Assembly: GCF_016862215.1 (NCBI RefSeq)
Contig: NZ_BOMN01000070.1
Span: 1 to 55,755 of the forward strand
From: Winogradskya humida
Lineage (GTDB): Bacteria > Actinomycetota > Actinomycetes > Mycobacteriales > Micromonosporaceae
Reading direction: 5' to 3'
Length of the DNA: 55,755 nt
Position 1 is the stretch's first letter, and each line of letters starts with the position of its first letter. Below are positions 24,290 to 32,123 of the stretch, in pieces. A program made the position numbers and the translations under genes. Under the pieces are notes generated by a model. It saw only the letters and a list, made by a program, of their open reading frames with translations. It ran no database searches and was not told where the DNA came from.

Positions 24290-25717
24290 TCAGGACTGGA
24301 GGAGGGCTTTCTGTTCTTTGTTGCGGTCTTTCTGGAAGCTGAAAAAGGCCGCGTAGAGCAACGCTGACACCACGAATCCGACCTCGAAGGTGATGTCACC
24401 GAAGGCTGCCACGTGGTCCGGGACGATGCCTACATATTGTTCCTGGTTGGAGAAGAGCCAGACCGAGACGACGATGCCGGCGGCCATGGCGACCGCGCCT
24501 CCCCACGGGTTGTGGGATTTGTCGTAGAGGTAGCCGTCGACCTGTCTGCCGCGCCGCAGGAACCAGTCGGTGAGGTAGACGGCCAGCCAGGGGCCGATCC
24601 AGTACGAGATGACCAGCAGGAACGATTCGTATTTGTGGCCTGCGTCGTCCAGGCCGGACAGGGCCAGCAGGAAGCCGAGAACGCCGAAGACGCCGGCGAC
24701 GATGGCGCGGCGCAGGCCCAGGGGGAGGTTGATTCCCAGGGCCAGGAATGACATCGAGCCGGAGTAGATGTTGATGGCGTTCGCGCTGATGGCGCCGAGG
24801 CAGATTGCCAGGAGCGTCAGGTCTGCGACCAGGGACGGCAGGTGGCTGGTGAATGCTTCGGTCGGGTTGGTGATTCCCGGGGCCGCGATGGTTGCCGAGG
24901 CCGCGCCGACGATTTCCAGGAAGGTGCAGGAGACGAAGACGCCGAGGCCCGCCCAGACGCCGGTGAGTCGTTTGCTGACGGTGGCCGGGAGGTAGCGGGT
25001 GTAGTCCGTGGCGTAGGGGTTCCAGCCCGCGGCGTAGCCGAAGGTCGCGCCGACGGTCAGCAGGAAACCGCCGATGCTGCCGGTGCCGACCACCACGTCG
25101 GACGACGGTGTCGCCTTGGTGAGGGTGATGATGCTCGTGATCAGGAAGATGATCGCGAGCAGGGGGAACGCGTAACGCTCGAACGCCTGCACCAGGTTGT
25201 GGCCGAAGAACGCGATCGACACCTGCAGGATCACGACGACGACCAGGCACAACGCGTTCGGCAGGCCGGTCAGGGTCGCCAGCGCGAGGGCGCCGCTGAC
25301 GCTGTTCACCGCGAACCAGCCGACGCCCGCGACCACCGCGTTGAGGCCCGCCGGGAGGATGTTGCCGCGATATCCGAAGCCGATCCGGGACAGGACCATC
25401 TGCGGTACGCCCATGGCCGGTCCGCGAGCCGACAGTACGCCGTGCGTCGCCGAGCCCAGCGCCGTGCCGAGCACGATGGCCGCCACCGCCTGGCCGAAGG
25501 TCTGATGGAAGAACAGGATCGCAATGACGCCGACGTAGACGGTCGCGAACTCGAGGTTCGGCGACATCCACGTCCAGAACAGGCTGAGCGGCCGGCCGTG
25601 CCGCTCGTCGAGGGGGATGAAACCGGCGCCACCCGGCTCCACGGCGGTCACCTTGGCGCCGTACCGGCCCTCACGGACCTCCGCCGAGACCTCCGCGGGC
25701 GTTTCCACCGCTGTCAT
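24290..25717 (-). CDS. NCS1 family cytosine/purine permease
   Basis: A 475-residue cation symporter for nucleobases or related compounds with twelve membrane helices. Family signs are the N-terminal RHGRPLSLFWTWMSPNLEFA, helix 3 with GPAMGVPQMVLSRIGFGYRG, GYAAGWNPYATDYTRYLP near residue 225, and SYWIGPWLAVYLTDWFLRRG near 385. This is closest to the CodB/purine-cytosine permease group. GGGAG precedes ATG 25717 and a strong palindrome (25730-25752) lies just upstream. A CodA-like deaminase lies 3 kb downstream on the same strand, separated by a serine hydrolase; cytosine or a related ring is a plausible substrate. Confidence 0.93.
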   Translation of the reverse strand: MTAVETPAEVSAEVREGRYGAKVTAVEPGGAGFIPLDERHGRPLSLFWTWMSPNLEFATVYVGVIAILFFHQTFGQAVAAIVLGTALGSATHGVLSARGPAMGVPQMVLSRIGFGYRGNILPAGLNAVVAGVGWFAVNSVSGALALATLTGLPNALCLVVVVILQVSIAFFGHNLVQAFERYAFPLLAIIFLITSIITLTKATPSSDVVVGTGSIGGFLLTVGATFGYAAGWNPYATDYTRYLPATVSKRLTGVWAGLGVFVSCTFLEIVGAASATIAAPGITNPTEAFTSHLPSLVADLTLLAICLGAISANAINIYSGSMSFLALGINLPLGLRRAIVAGVFGVLGFLLALSGLDDAGHKYESFLLVISYWIGPWLAVYLTDWFLRRGRQVDGYLYDKSHNPWGGAVAMAAGIVVSVWLFSNQEQYVGIVPDHVAAFGDITFEVGFVVSALLYAAFFSFQKDRNKEQKALLQS

Positions 25718-25729
25718 AACTGGCTCCCT

Positions 25730-25752
25730 ACCTGTGTATTGACCACACAGGT
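25730..25752. promoter_or_regulatory. Operator-like palindrome before the NCS1 permease
   Basis: Perfect eight-base arms ACCTGTGT and ACACAGGT around seven bases. It begins 13 bases before the ATG, covering the leader or promoter of the permease. The inner TGTG-N7-CACA resembles GntR-type sites. No regulator gene is adjacent. Confidence 0.65.
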
Positions 25753-25848
25753 CGCAGTTAACGCCCAGCCCGTTCCGGCAATGTTGCGCGGCTGTTGCGC
25801 ACTCGATGGCCATTGACGGTTCAGGCATCCACGTGCAGTGTCTACCCG

Positions 25849-26844
25849 GTGACTGAAGGTGACTGGGACTTCCCCTCCGACCCGCCACCCGCGTACACGA
25901 GCCTGTACCTGCCGGGCCCGCTGACCCGGATACCGTGCCCACCCGGCACAACCGCCTGGCTGGCCACCACCCCCGAAGCCGCCGGCGAGATGATCAGCCG
26001 CTTCCCCGCCGGCCCGCTCTTCAGAACCCATGCCCCAGGCCCGCTCTCCGACGCCCACGGCTCAGGCCTGCTCTCCGACGCCCACGGCTCAGGCCCGGTC
26101 TTGGGCGTCCGTGCAACGGGCAGCAGCCGGCCCCGTGGCAGCTTCGTCCGGACGGCCCGGCCTTACCGCCTGGCCGACCTCGACCAGGCGATCCGGCGCA
26201 TCACCGCCCATGCGATCACCGCTCCCCTCCCTGCCGGTCTGCACCAGTCCCTCTCGCGCCGGATAACCGCGGAAGTGACCGCCGAACTGCTCGGCGGCGG
26301 CACGCTGCAGGACCGTCTCACCGACATGGTCCGGGCGCGGGCGACCCCCACCGGCGACGACGTCCTGAGTCGCCTCCTGCTGCCCGGCCCACCGGGAAAC
26401 AACCTCGTAGCGGCCAACATCGCCCTGCTCACCACCCACATCGAAGCCGGCGCGGCCCTCCTCACCGACGCGATCCACACCCTCCAGCAGACCCCGCACC
26501 ACTGGGAACGCCTCCGCGACGATCCCGCCCTGGCTCCCGCCGCGGCTGAGGCCCTGATGCGCCACCTCGGCGTCGGGATCGGCATCGTCCGGCGGGCACC
26601 GGCCGCCACGATCCTGCAGGGCCAGTGCGTCTCCCCCGGCGATTACCTGGTCGCCGCGGTGCAGACCGCGGATCGGGTGCCGACGGCGAGGCTCGGTTCT
26701 GTCGCAGGGCTCGGGTCCGGCTCCGGGATTCGGACGTGGGCCCAGCGCCAGGTCGCGTACCTGCAGCTCACCGCTTTGTTGCAAGGATTGACGGCGAGGG
26801 TGGCGTCGCTCGGTCCCGCGCTCAGCGCCGCGATCAATACATAG
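25849..26844 (+). CDS. Cytochrome P450-like protein lacking the heme cysteine
   Basis: A 331-residue P450 homologue, shorter than the usual 400. The N-terminus (DWDFPSDPPPAYTSLYLPGP, then TAWLATTPEAAGEMISRF) and the I-helix to K-helix region (190-240) align with actinobacterial CYPs. Key residues are gone. The I-helix lacks the AGxxT acid-alcohol pair, the ExxR motif reads EALMR with Ala at the Glu position (235), and the heme loop reads GSGIRTWAQRQ with Trp297 where Cys should be, followed by a normal L-helix (QVAYLQLTALLQGL). A 27-bp tandem repeat (26044-26097) has inserted LSDAHGSG units. It is therefore either a heme-free P450-fold partner protein, like EryCII-type activators, or a decaying gene. 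Confidence 0.7.
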   Translation: MTEGDWDFPSDPPPAYTSLYLPGPLTRIPCPPGTTAWLATTPEAAGEMISRFPAGPLFRTHAPGPLSDAHGSGLLSDAHGSGPVLGVRATGSSRPRGSFVRTARPYRLADLDQAIRRITAHAITAPLPAGLHQSLSRRITAEVTAELLGGGTLQDRLTDMVRARATPTGDDVLSRLLLPGPPGNNLVAANIALLTTHIEAGAALLTDAIHTLQQTPHHWERLRDDPALAPAAAEALMRHLGVGIGIVRRAPAATILQGQCVSPGDYLVAAVQTADRVPTARLGSVAGLGSGSGIRTWAQRQVAYLQLTALLQGLTARVASLGPALSAAINT

Positions 26845-26882
26845 GTAAGGCGTTGAGCCGTTATGGGCTGCAGCACCTGGCC

Positions 26883-27170
26883 CGGTGGACGGGACAAGAC
26901 TTGCGGCGACCGCGGGGCCACGGACAGGCGGAGCTTGCCGCGGGGCCACGGACAGGCAGAGCTTGCCGCGGGCGGACGGACAGACGGACAGACGGACAGA
27001 CGGACGGACGGACAGAGCTTGCCGCGGGGACGCGGACAGGCAGAGCTTGCCGCGGACGGACGGACGGACGGACGGGCGGGCGGGCGGGCGGGCGGGCGGA
27101 GCTTGCCGCGGGGCCGCGGACGGGCGGAGCTTGCCGCGGGGCCGCGGACGGGTTGAGTTTGCGGCGGGCT
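26883..27170. repeat. Complex minisatellite in a gene-free spacer
   Basis: Six exact copies of AGCTTGCCGCGG (first at 26932, last at 27127), plus diverged ones at both ends, are spaced by runs of four-base units: GGACAGAC-type at 26971-27012, then GGAC and GGCG runs at 27056-27098. The spacer 26845-27238 shows nothing else. The copies are grouped in alternating 24- and about 60-base spacings, as expected for nested duplication. Confidence 0.9.
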
Positions 27171-27238
27171 GCGGGGTGGGGGCTCGTGGGTGTGTCGTTG
27201 GGGTCTGGTGGGGTGGCGAGCGCTTTCTTCGGTGGTGA

Positions 27239-28564
27239 TTATGCGCAGATCAGGTCGTCCAGCAGGGTCAACTCGCGCTGCATGAGGGCTGGGGCGCGGG
27301 TGGGGTTGGCTAGTTGGGTGGTTATGGAGAGGACTGCTGAGTGGTGGCCGTCGGGGGTGACGGCGTTGAGGGTGGTTACGCCGGGCATGTCGCCGAAGTG
27401 GGCCCAGTAGCCGCCGCAGCGGGTGGGGATCCACATGATGCCGAGGCCATAGGCGATGCCGGGGCGGAGGTCCTGGATCGACTCGGCGAGCACGGTGTGG
27501 TGCAGGTCTGCCATCTGTGCCGGTGGCAGGAGGCGGCCGCGGGTCAGGGCTTGCCAGAAGCGGGCCAGGTCGGCGGTGGTGGTGATCAGGCCGCCGGCTG
27601 AGGCTGCCACGGTCGGGTTGATGATCGTCGTGTCGACCAGGGGGCCGTCCGGCGCGAACTGCTGGTAGGCCTCGGCGTGCGGGCGGGGCAGCGTCGGGCG
27701 GTCGCCGGGGTAGGACGTGTGGGTCAGGTGGAGGGGTGTCAGGATCCGGGAGCGCATCTCGGTGGACCAGGGGTTGCCGGTGAGGTGTTCGATGAGCATG
27801 CCGGCCACGAGGTAGTTGGTGTTCGAGTAGCTCCAGTGCGAGCCGGGGGCGAACAGGGGCGGGTGCTGCAGCGCTGTCGCCACCAGTTGCGCCTCGGTGT
27901 GGTGGTCGAAGCGGTGCGCCTGGAACGCTTCGGGTGACTGCAGGCCGGGGAGGTCGCCGGTGGCGTCGTAGAGGCCGCTGGTGTGCTGCAGGATCTGGCG
28001 CACGGTGATGCGGCGGCCGTCATTGCCGGTGCCGGTGACCAAGCCGGGGAGGTGGCGCTCGATCGGGTCCTCCAGGTCGATCCGGCCCTCGGCCGCCAGC
28101 TGGAGCAGCACTACCGAGACGAACGTCTTTGTGGTGCTGCCCATTCGGAAATAGCCGCCGATCGGGATCGGGGCGCCGGTGCGCAGGTCGGCCACGCCGC
28201 TGCGGGCCACCGTCACCCGGTCGCCGTCGCGGACCAGGCCCTGCGTCCCGGACACACCGAGGTCGCGCAGATCGTCGAGGCCGCGCTGCAGGAGTGCGGC
28301 TGTGCTCGGGAACCGGCGATCCACGCCCGGCGGCGCTGCCGCGTCCGGGGAATGGAGACGCGGGTGTAATGGTGCCGCCGCGTCCGGGAAATGGAGACGC
28401 GGGGGTAATAGTGCCGCCGCGTCCGGGGAATGGAGAGGCGGGGGTAGTGGTGCGGCGCGGGCGGGTCCACTGCCGACTGTCAGGGCCAGTAGGGCGCCGG
28501 TCATTGCGGCTGCTGCGATTCTGCGGAATCTCGTGGGGCCGGGCACTGCGGGATGTGTGTTCAC
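27239..28564 (-). CDS. Secreted serine hydrolase, beta-lactamase/DD-peptidase family
   Basis: A 441-residue class C-type penicillin-recognising enzyme. Residues 1-38 are a signal peptide. Residues 44-79 are a triple repeat (LHSPDAAA, LHFPDAAA, LHSPDAAA) from 42-45-bp tandem DNA units. The active site has Ser143 and Lys146 in MGSTTKTF, Tyr246-Ser-Asn248 in HWSYSNTNY, and His389-Phe-Gly391 in WAHFGDMPG. This resembles Streptomyces R61-type D-alanyl-D-alanine carboxypeptidases and their esterase relatives. A cell-wall or ester substrate is likely. It sits between the permease and deaminase without an obvious functional link. Confidence 0.92.
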   Translation of the reverse strand: MNTHPAVPGPTRFRRIAAAAMTGALLALTVGSGPARAAPLPPPLHSPDAAALLPPRLHFPDAAAPLHPRLHSPDAAAPPGVDRRFPSTAALLQRGLDDLRDLGVSGTQGLVRDGDRVTVARSGVADLRTGAPIPIGGYFRMGSTTKTFVSVVLLQLAAEGRIDLEDPIERHLPGLVTGTGNDGRRITVRQILQHTSGLYDATGDLPGLQSPEAFQAHRFDHHTEAQLVATALQHPPLFAPGSHWSYSNTNYLVAGMLIEHLTGNPWSTEMRSRILTPLHLTHTSYPGDRPTLPRPHAEAYQQFAPDGPLVDTTIINPTVAASAGGLITTTADLARFWQALTRGRLLPPAQMADLHHTVLAESIQDLRPGIAYGLGIMWIPTRCGGYWAHFGDMPGVTTLNAVTPDGHHSAVLSITTQLANPTRAPALMQRELTLLDDLICA

Positions 28565-28685
28565 GTCGGGGCTCCTGCCGGGAAAGCTGATGTGCTTTGA
28601 CCGTACGGAGAGCCAGGACGCGGGGGCAGCCGGAAAACCCGAGTGCCGGCGTGGGGGTTATTACCCAGGTGTGCCCGTCGGGGGA

Positions 28686-28778
28686 AGGCCGGGACGGCAG
28701 GTCAGCCCGGCGGTCGCGGCAGATCCACTTGTTGCAGATTGTCGCGTGGTGGACTCGGTGCGGGAGGGTGGCGTACTT
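28686..28778. repeat. Dispersed 93-bp repeat, copy A
   Basis: Inverted relative to copy B at 33121-33212. The two match at roughly 80 of 93 positions by eye, including long exact blocks such as CACCGAGTCCACCACGCGAC (minus strand) and CTGACCTGCCGTCCCGGCC. Copy A begins at the stop codon of the deaminase gene and runs away from it. The rest of the spacer 28565-28776 shows nothing recognisable. Confidence 0.85.
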
Positions 28779-30024
28779 ATAGAGGTTGGAAGTTGATCTC
28801 TTGTTCCTCGCCGTGCCAGCGGATGAAGCTGCGGGCGGGGCGGGAGCCGGCAACCACCCGGCCCGCCCGCAGCACCAGGAACCGGGGTCGCTGCAGGCGC
28901 AGCGCCTCGGCCTCGGACGTCGCGTCGAAGACCACCAGGTCGGCGGGGCCGTTGTCGCGAAGTCCGTAGTCGGCCACGCCGAGGGCGGCGGCGGGGGCGA
29001 CCGTGATCATGTCCATGAGGGTGCGGAGTTCGGTGTCGCCGCTCATGTGGCCGAGGTGGGCCAGCACGAACGCTGCTTGCAGGGGATCTGCTGTGCCTAG
29101 CGGGTACCACGGGTCCATCACCGAGTCGTGGCCGATGGCGACGTTGACGCCGGCTTCGAGGAGCTGTTTGACGCGGGTGTGGCCGCGGCGGATGGGGCCC
29201 TGGTCAAATCTGCCCTGCAGGACGGCGTTGTCCAAGGGGTTTGTCACCATGTGCAGACCGGCGCGGGCGATGTTGGTGATCAGGCGGGACGCGTAGGCCG
29301 CGTTGTACGAGTGCATCGCCGTCGTGTGGCTGGCGGTGACCAGGCCGCTCATGCCGCGGCGGATCGTCTCGGCGGCCATCGTCTCGACGAAGCGGGAGTG
29401 CTCGTCGTCGGTCTCGTCGCAGTGGATGTCGACGCGCAGGCCGTGTTCCTGGGCCAGGGCCATGGCGAACTTCACGGACTCGACGCAGTCCTCGCGGGTC
29501 AGCTCGTAGTGCGGGATCGCGCCGATCACGTCCGCGCCGAGTTCCACGGCCTTGCGCATCAGGTCGGGGCCGTTGTCGAAGCTGAGGATGCCCTGCTGCG
29601 GGAACGCCACGAGCTGCAGGTCGATCAGGCCGCGGGCTTCCTCGCGCAGTTCGACCAGGGCGCGCAGGGCGAGCAGGTCCGGGTCGCAGACGTCCACATG
29701 GGAGCGGACGTACTGCACGCCGTGGGCGAGTTGCCAGCGCAGCACCTGGCGTACCCGGTTCTTCACGTCTTCGACGGTCAGGTCGCGGACGCGGTCGGCC
29801 CAGATCGCGATGCCTTCGAAGAGGGAGCCGGAGATGTTGGGGCGGGGCTGGCCTACGGTGAGTACGGCGTCGAGGTGGATGTGCGGCTCTACCAGGGGCG
29901 GGGTGACCAGGCGGCCGCCCAGATCGATCTCCTCGCGGGGTATTTGTCCGGAATATTGGACAAATCGTCCCGCCGTCACGGCCAGATCCCCGCGCGACGA
30001 ATTCCGCAACAGCAAGTCGATCAT
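28777..30024 (-). CDS. codA: CodA-type amidohydrolase (cytosine deaminase family)
   Basis: A 415-residue zinc/iron deaminase collinear with E. coli CodA at a constant offset of 13. Metal and catalytic residues are kept: His48 and His50 in EPHIHLD, Gln143 in AFPQQGILS, His201 and Glu204 in DIHCDETDDE, His233 in TASHTTAMHS, Asp300 in GHDSVMDPWY. The residue after the metal-binding Asp is Ser301, whereas E. coli has Asp314, which contacts the pyrimidine ring and strongly affects substrate choice. The enzyme may thus prefer another ring, for example a modified pyrimidine, isoguanine or creatinine. The start overlaps the Rieske gene stop as ATGA. Confidence 0.88.
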   Translation of the reverse strand: MIDLLLRNSSRGDLAVTAGRFVQYSGQIPREEIDLGGRLVTPPLVEPHIHLDAVLTVGQPRPNISGSLFEGIAIWADRVRDLTVEDVKNRVRQVLRWQLAHGVQYVRSHVDVCDPDLLALRALVELREEARGLIDLQLVAFPQQGILSFDNGPDLMRKAVELGADVIGAIPHYELTREDCVESVKFAMALAQEHGLRVDIHCDETDDEHSRFVETMAAETIRRGMSGLVTASHTTAMHSYNAAYASRLITNIARAGLHMVTNPLDNAVLQGRFDQGPIRRGHTRVKQLLEAGVNVAIGHDSVMDPWYPLGTADPLQAAFVLAHLGHMSGDTELRTLMDMITVAPAAALGVADYGLRDNGPADLVVFDATSEAEALRLQRPRFLVLRAGRVVAGSRPARSFIRWHGEEQEINFQPL

Positions 30025-31244
30025 GGCGTGAACCCAACAAAAGCCGCAAGCGCCCGCCGCAGCGTCACACCCAGCAGATCTGCGCGGACATGCAGCTCAT
30101 CACGCAACCGGAGGGGCAGACCAGGGAGTCGCATGGCTTGCTGCAACGCAAGATCCTCGGCGAGCACAGCCTCTTCGAAGGCAACCTCCCGCCGCACCAC
30201 CTCGGCCGACGGATCCGGAACCCCGCCGATGCCGTGCAACAGCATCTTCGTGTAGATCCGGGTGCTGGTCAGCGTCTCGGGCTGAGCGAAGAACAGGATC
30301 GTCTTCACGGCACCGGCATCCAGCTCCTCGAGCCGGAGCAGCAGCTGGAACGGGGCCCGGTAGACGTACGTGGCGCGCCTGCGTTGCTTCAGCGGTCGCA
30401 GGCCGGCGGCGACGCCCGGGTCCTCGGGGTTGTCGAACCACTGGTCCTGGATGCTGCGGCAGCCGTCGGGCTCGACGCTGACGTCGTAGCGCGGCACCAG
30501 TTTCTCCTCGGCCGCGCCGAACGTCTTGGCGTGCACGAACGGGAAGTGGGCGACGTCGAGGAAGTTGTCGGCGACCACCCCGGCGGACGCGGGCGTGCGG
30601 ACCGGTGGCAGCCAGGCCCCCACGTACGCCGCGTCGTCGCCGTCCGCGTCGGGGAACAGCTCGGTCAGCGGCTCCTCCGGGGCGACCCAGATCAGCCCCC
30701 ACCGCTCGGTCACGGCGAACGGCTCCGGGGTGACGTGCAGGATGCCGTCGTCACCGGTGTGCACGTCGTACCCGTCACCGAGCAGCGTCACCCGGCACGG
30801 CAGCTCCGAGCCGAGGGCGACCGGGTGCCACGCGCGCCGCAGCCCCGGGTGCTCGTTGGTGAGCAGGTCGGCCGGGTCGGCCGCCGTGGCCGCGAGGTCG
30901 TCGGCGGAGATGTAGATGGTGCCGTCGCTGACGCGTACCCGTGGGCCGAGGGGTAGATCCGCCCGGGGCGGCACGTGGCCGTCCTGCGACGGCAGCGCCA
31001 CGCAGGCACCGGACCCGTCGAACTCCCAGCCGTGGTACGCGCACCGCAGCCGCCCGTCCACGCCGCTAGCGGCGGACAACGGCACGAGCCGGTGCGGGCA
31101 GCGGTCGGCGAAGACCACGGGCGGCCCGTCCGCGACCGGGCGGAGCACCACCAGCGGCGTCCCGCCCGCGTCCACGGCGACCGGGCGCGGCCCGACCTCG
31201 GCATCGCGGGCGACAGGTATCCACTGCATGGGTAGCAGTGTCAT
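30021..31244 (-). CDS. Rieske non-heme iron oxygenase, alpha subunit type
   Basis: A 407-residue ring hydroxylase or demethylase. The [2Fe-2S] Rieske site is Cys49-His51 (DRCPHRLVPLS) and Cys68-His71 (LRCAYHGWEF). The mononuclear iron site has Asp230, His233 and His238 in ADNFLDVAHFPFVHAK. Residues about 138-190 (AWHPVALGSELP, ending FAVTERWGLIWVAPEEP) look like the beginning and end of a second Rieske domain without its cluster loops. Electron-transfer partners are not encoded nearby. It is translationally coupled to the CodA-like deaminase, suggesting oxidation of the same N-heterocycle pathway. It is divergent from the DUF1028 gene with 33 bases between starts. Confidence 0.9.
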   Translation of the reverse strand: MTLLPMQWIPVARDAEVGPRPVAVDAGGTPLVVLRPVADGPPVVFADRCPHRLVPLSAASGVDGRLRCAYHGWEFDGSGACVALPSQDGHVPPRADLPLGPRVRVSDGTIYISADDLAATAADPADLLTNEHPGLRRAWHPVALGSELPCRVTLLGDGYDVHTGDDGILHVTPEPFAVTERWGLIWVAPEEPLTELFPDADGDDAAYVGAWLPPVRTPASAGVVADNFLDVAHFPFVHAKTFGAAEEKLVPRYDVSVEPDGCRSIQDQWFDNPEDPGVAAGLRPLKQRRRATYVYRAPFQLLLRLEELDAGAVKTILFFAQPETLTSTRIYTKMLLHGIGGVPDPSAEVVRREVAFEEAVLAEDLALQQAMRLPGLPLRLRDELHVRADLLGVTLRRALAAFVGFTP

Positions 31245-31265
31245 CCCGGCGTGTTACGACTCCGC

Positions 31266-31271
31266 TAACGT
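31266..31271 (+). promoter_or_regulatory. -10 box of a leaderless promoter for the DUF1028 gene
   Basis: TAACGT followed by six bases and ATG 31278. Confidence 0.6.
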
Positions 31272-31277
31272 GCCCCC

Positions 31278-32111
31278 ATGACGTTCTCGATCGTGGCGCG
31301 CTCCGCCGACGGAAGCGCGCTGGGCGTGGCTCTCGCCAGCAAATTCCTCGGGGCCGGCGCGGCGGTGCCGGCCGCCCTCGCCGACGTGGGCGCGGTGGCG
31401 ACCCAGTCGTACGCGAACCTCGCCTACCGCCCCCAGGCGTTGTCCCTGCTCAGCACGGGAATGTCGGCCACCCACGCGGTCGCGGCACTGATCGCGGGCG
31501 ACGACGGCCCGGTGGACCAGCGCCAGGTCGGCGTGGTCGGCCCCGACGGCCCGGGCGCCACCTACACCGGCGACAACTGCCACGACTGGGCGGGCGGCGC
31601 AGCCGGTGACGGCTACGCGATCCAGGGCAACATGCTGACCGGCCCGCAGGTCGTCTCCGCGATGCGCGACACCTGGCTCGCGGAATCCGGCCGCCGGCGC
31701 CTCGCATATCGCCTGCTGGCAGCCCTGAAAGCCGGTGACGAGGCCGGCGGCGACCGACGCGGCCGGCAGAGCGCGGCGGTCCTCGTCGTCGCCAAGGGCA
31801 TGGGCTACGGCGGCACCAGCGACGTCGTGGTCGACCTCCGCGTCGACGACCACCCCCAACCGGTCACCGAACTCGCCCGTCTCCTCGACATGCACACCAT
31901 GTACTTCGAACGCCCCGACCCCGCATCCCTCCTGGTCCTGGAGGGCTCCCTGGGCGCCGAGGTCCGCGGCCGCCTCGTCGCCGCCGGCCACCACGCCACC
32001 GACCTCGACGAGGCCCTGACGACGTGGGCCGGCATCGAGAACCTCGAGGAGCGCATCGTCCCCGGACACATCGATCCGCTGGTTCTCGCCCATCTGCGCG
32101 GGGGATCCTGA
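31278..32111 (+). CDS. DUF1028 (Ntn-hydrolase-like) protein
   Basis: A 277-residue DUF1028 member. The family opening MTFSIVARSADGSALGVALA and the segments VGAVATQSYANLAYRPQAL, GDNCHDWAGGAAGDGYAIQG and MLTGPQVVSAMRDTWL are all recognisable. The fold resembles Ntn hydrolases and the C-terminal part holds a peptidoglycan-like helical extension (about 220-277). DUF1028 proteins often neighbour amidohydrolases and catabolic genes, so an amide or ring-opening hydrolase is a reasonable guess here, beside a CodA-like enzyme and a Rieske oxygenase. The dioxygenase gene follows after 12 bases. Confidence 0.9.
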   Translation: MTFSIVARSADGSALGVALASKFLGAGAAVPAALADVGAVATQSYANLAYRPQALSLLSTGMSATHAVAALIAGDDGPVDQRQVGVVGPDGPGATYTGDNCHDWAGGAAGDGYAIQGNMLTGPQVVSAMRDTWLAESGRRRLAYRLLAALKAGDEAGGDRRGRQSAAVLVVAKGMGYGGTSDVVVDLRVDDHPQPVTELARLLDMHTMYFERPDPASLLVLEGSLGAEVRGRLVAAGHHATDLDEALTTWAGIENLEERIVPGHIDPLVLAHLRGGS

Positions 32112-32123
32112 TATATCCGTTTA

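Noticed and set aside
24060..24356. Small protein genes within the 24.1 kb palindrome
   Set aside because: Frames are short, Cys/Arg-rich, without ribosome sites, and are explained by the inverted repeat.
26932..27150. CRISPR array interpretation of the repeated AGCTTGCCGCGG core
   Set aside because: The core is only 12 bases, spacers are simple repeats of uneven size, and no cas gene is present.
26860..27410. Frames with Thr-Asp-Gly-Arg repeats across the second minisatellite
   Set aside because: Pure translation of tandem repeats on all frames; no start signal or domain.
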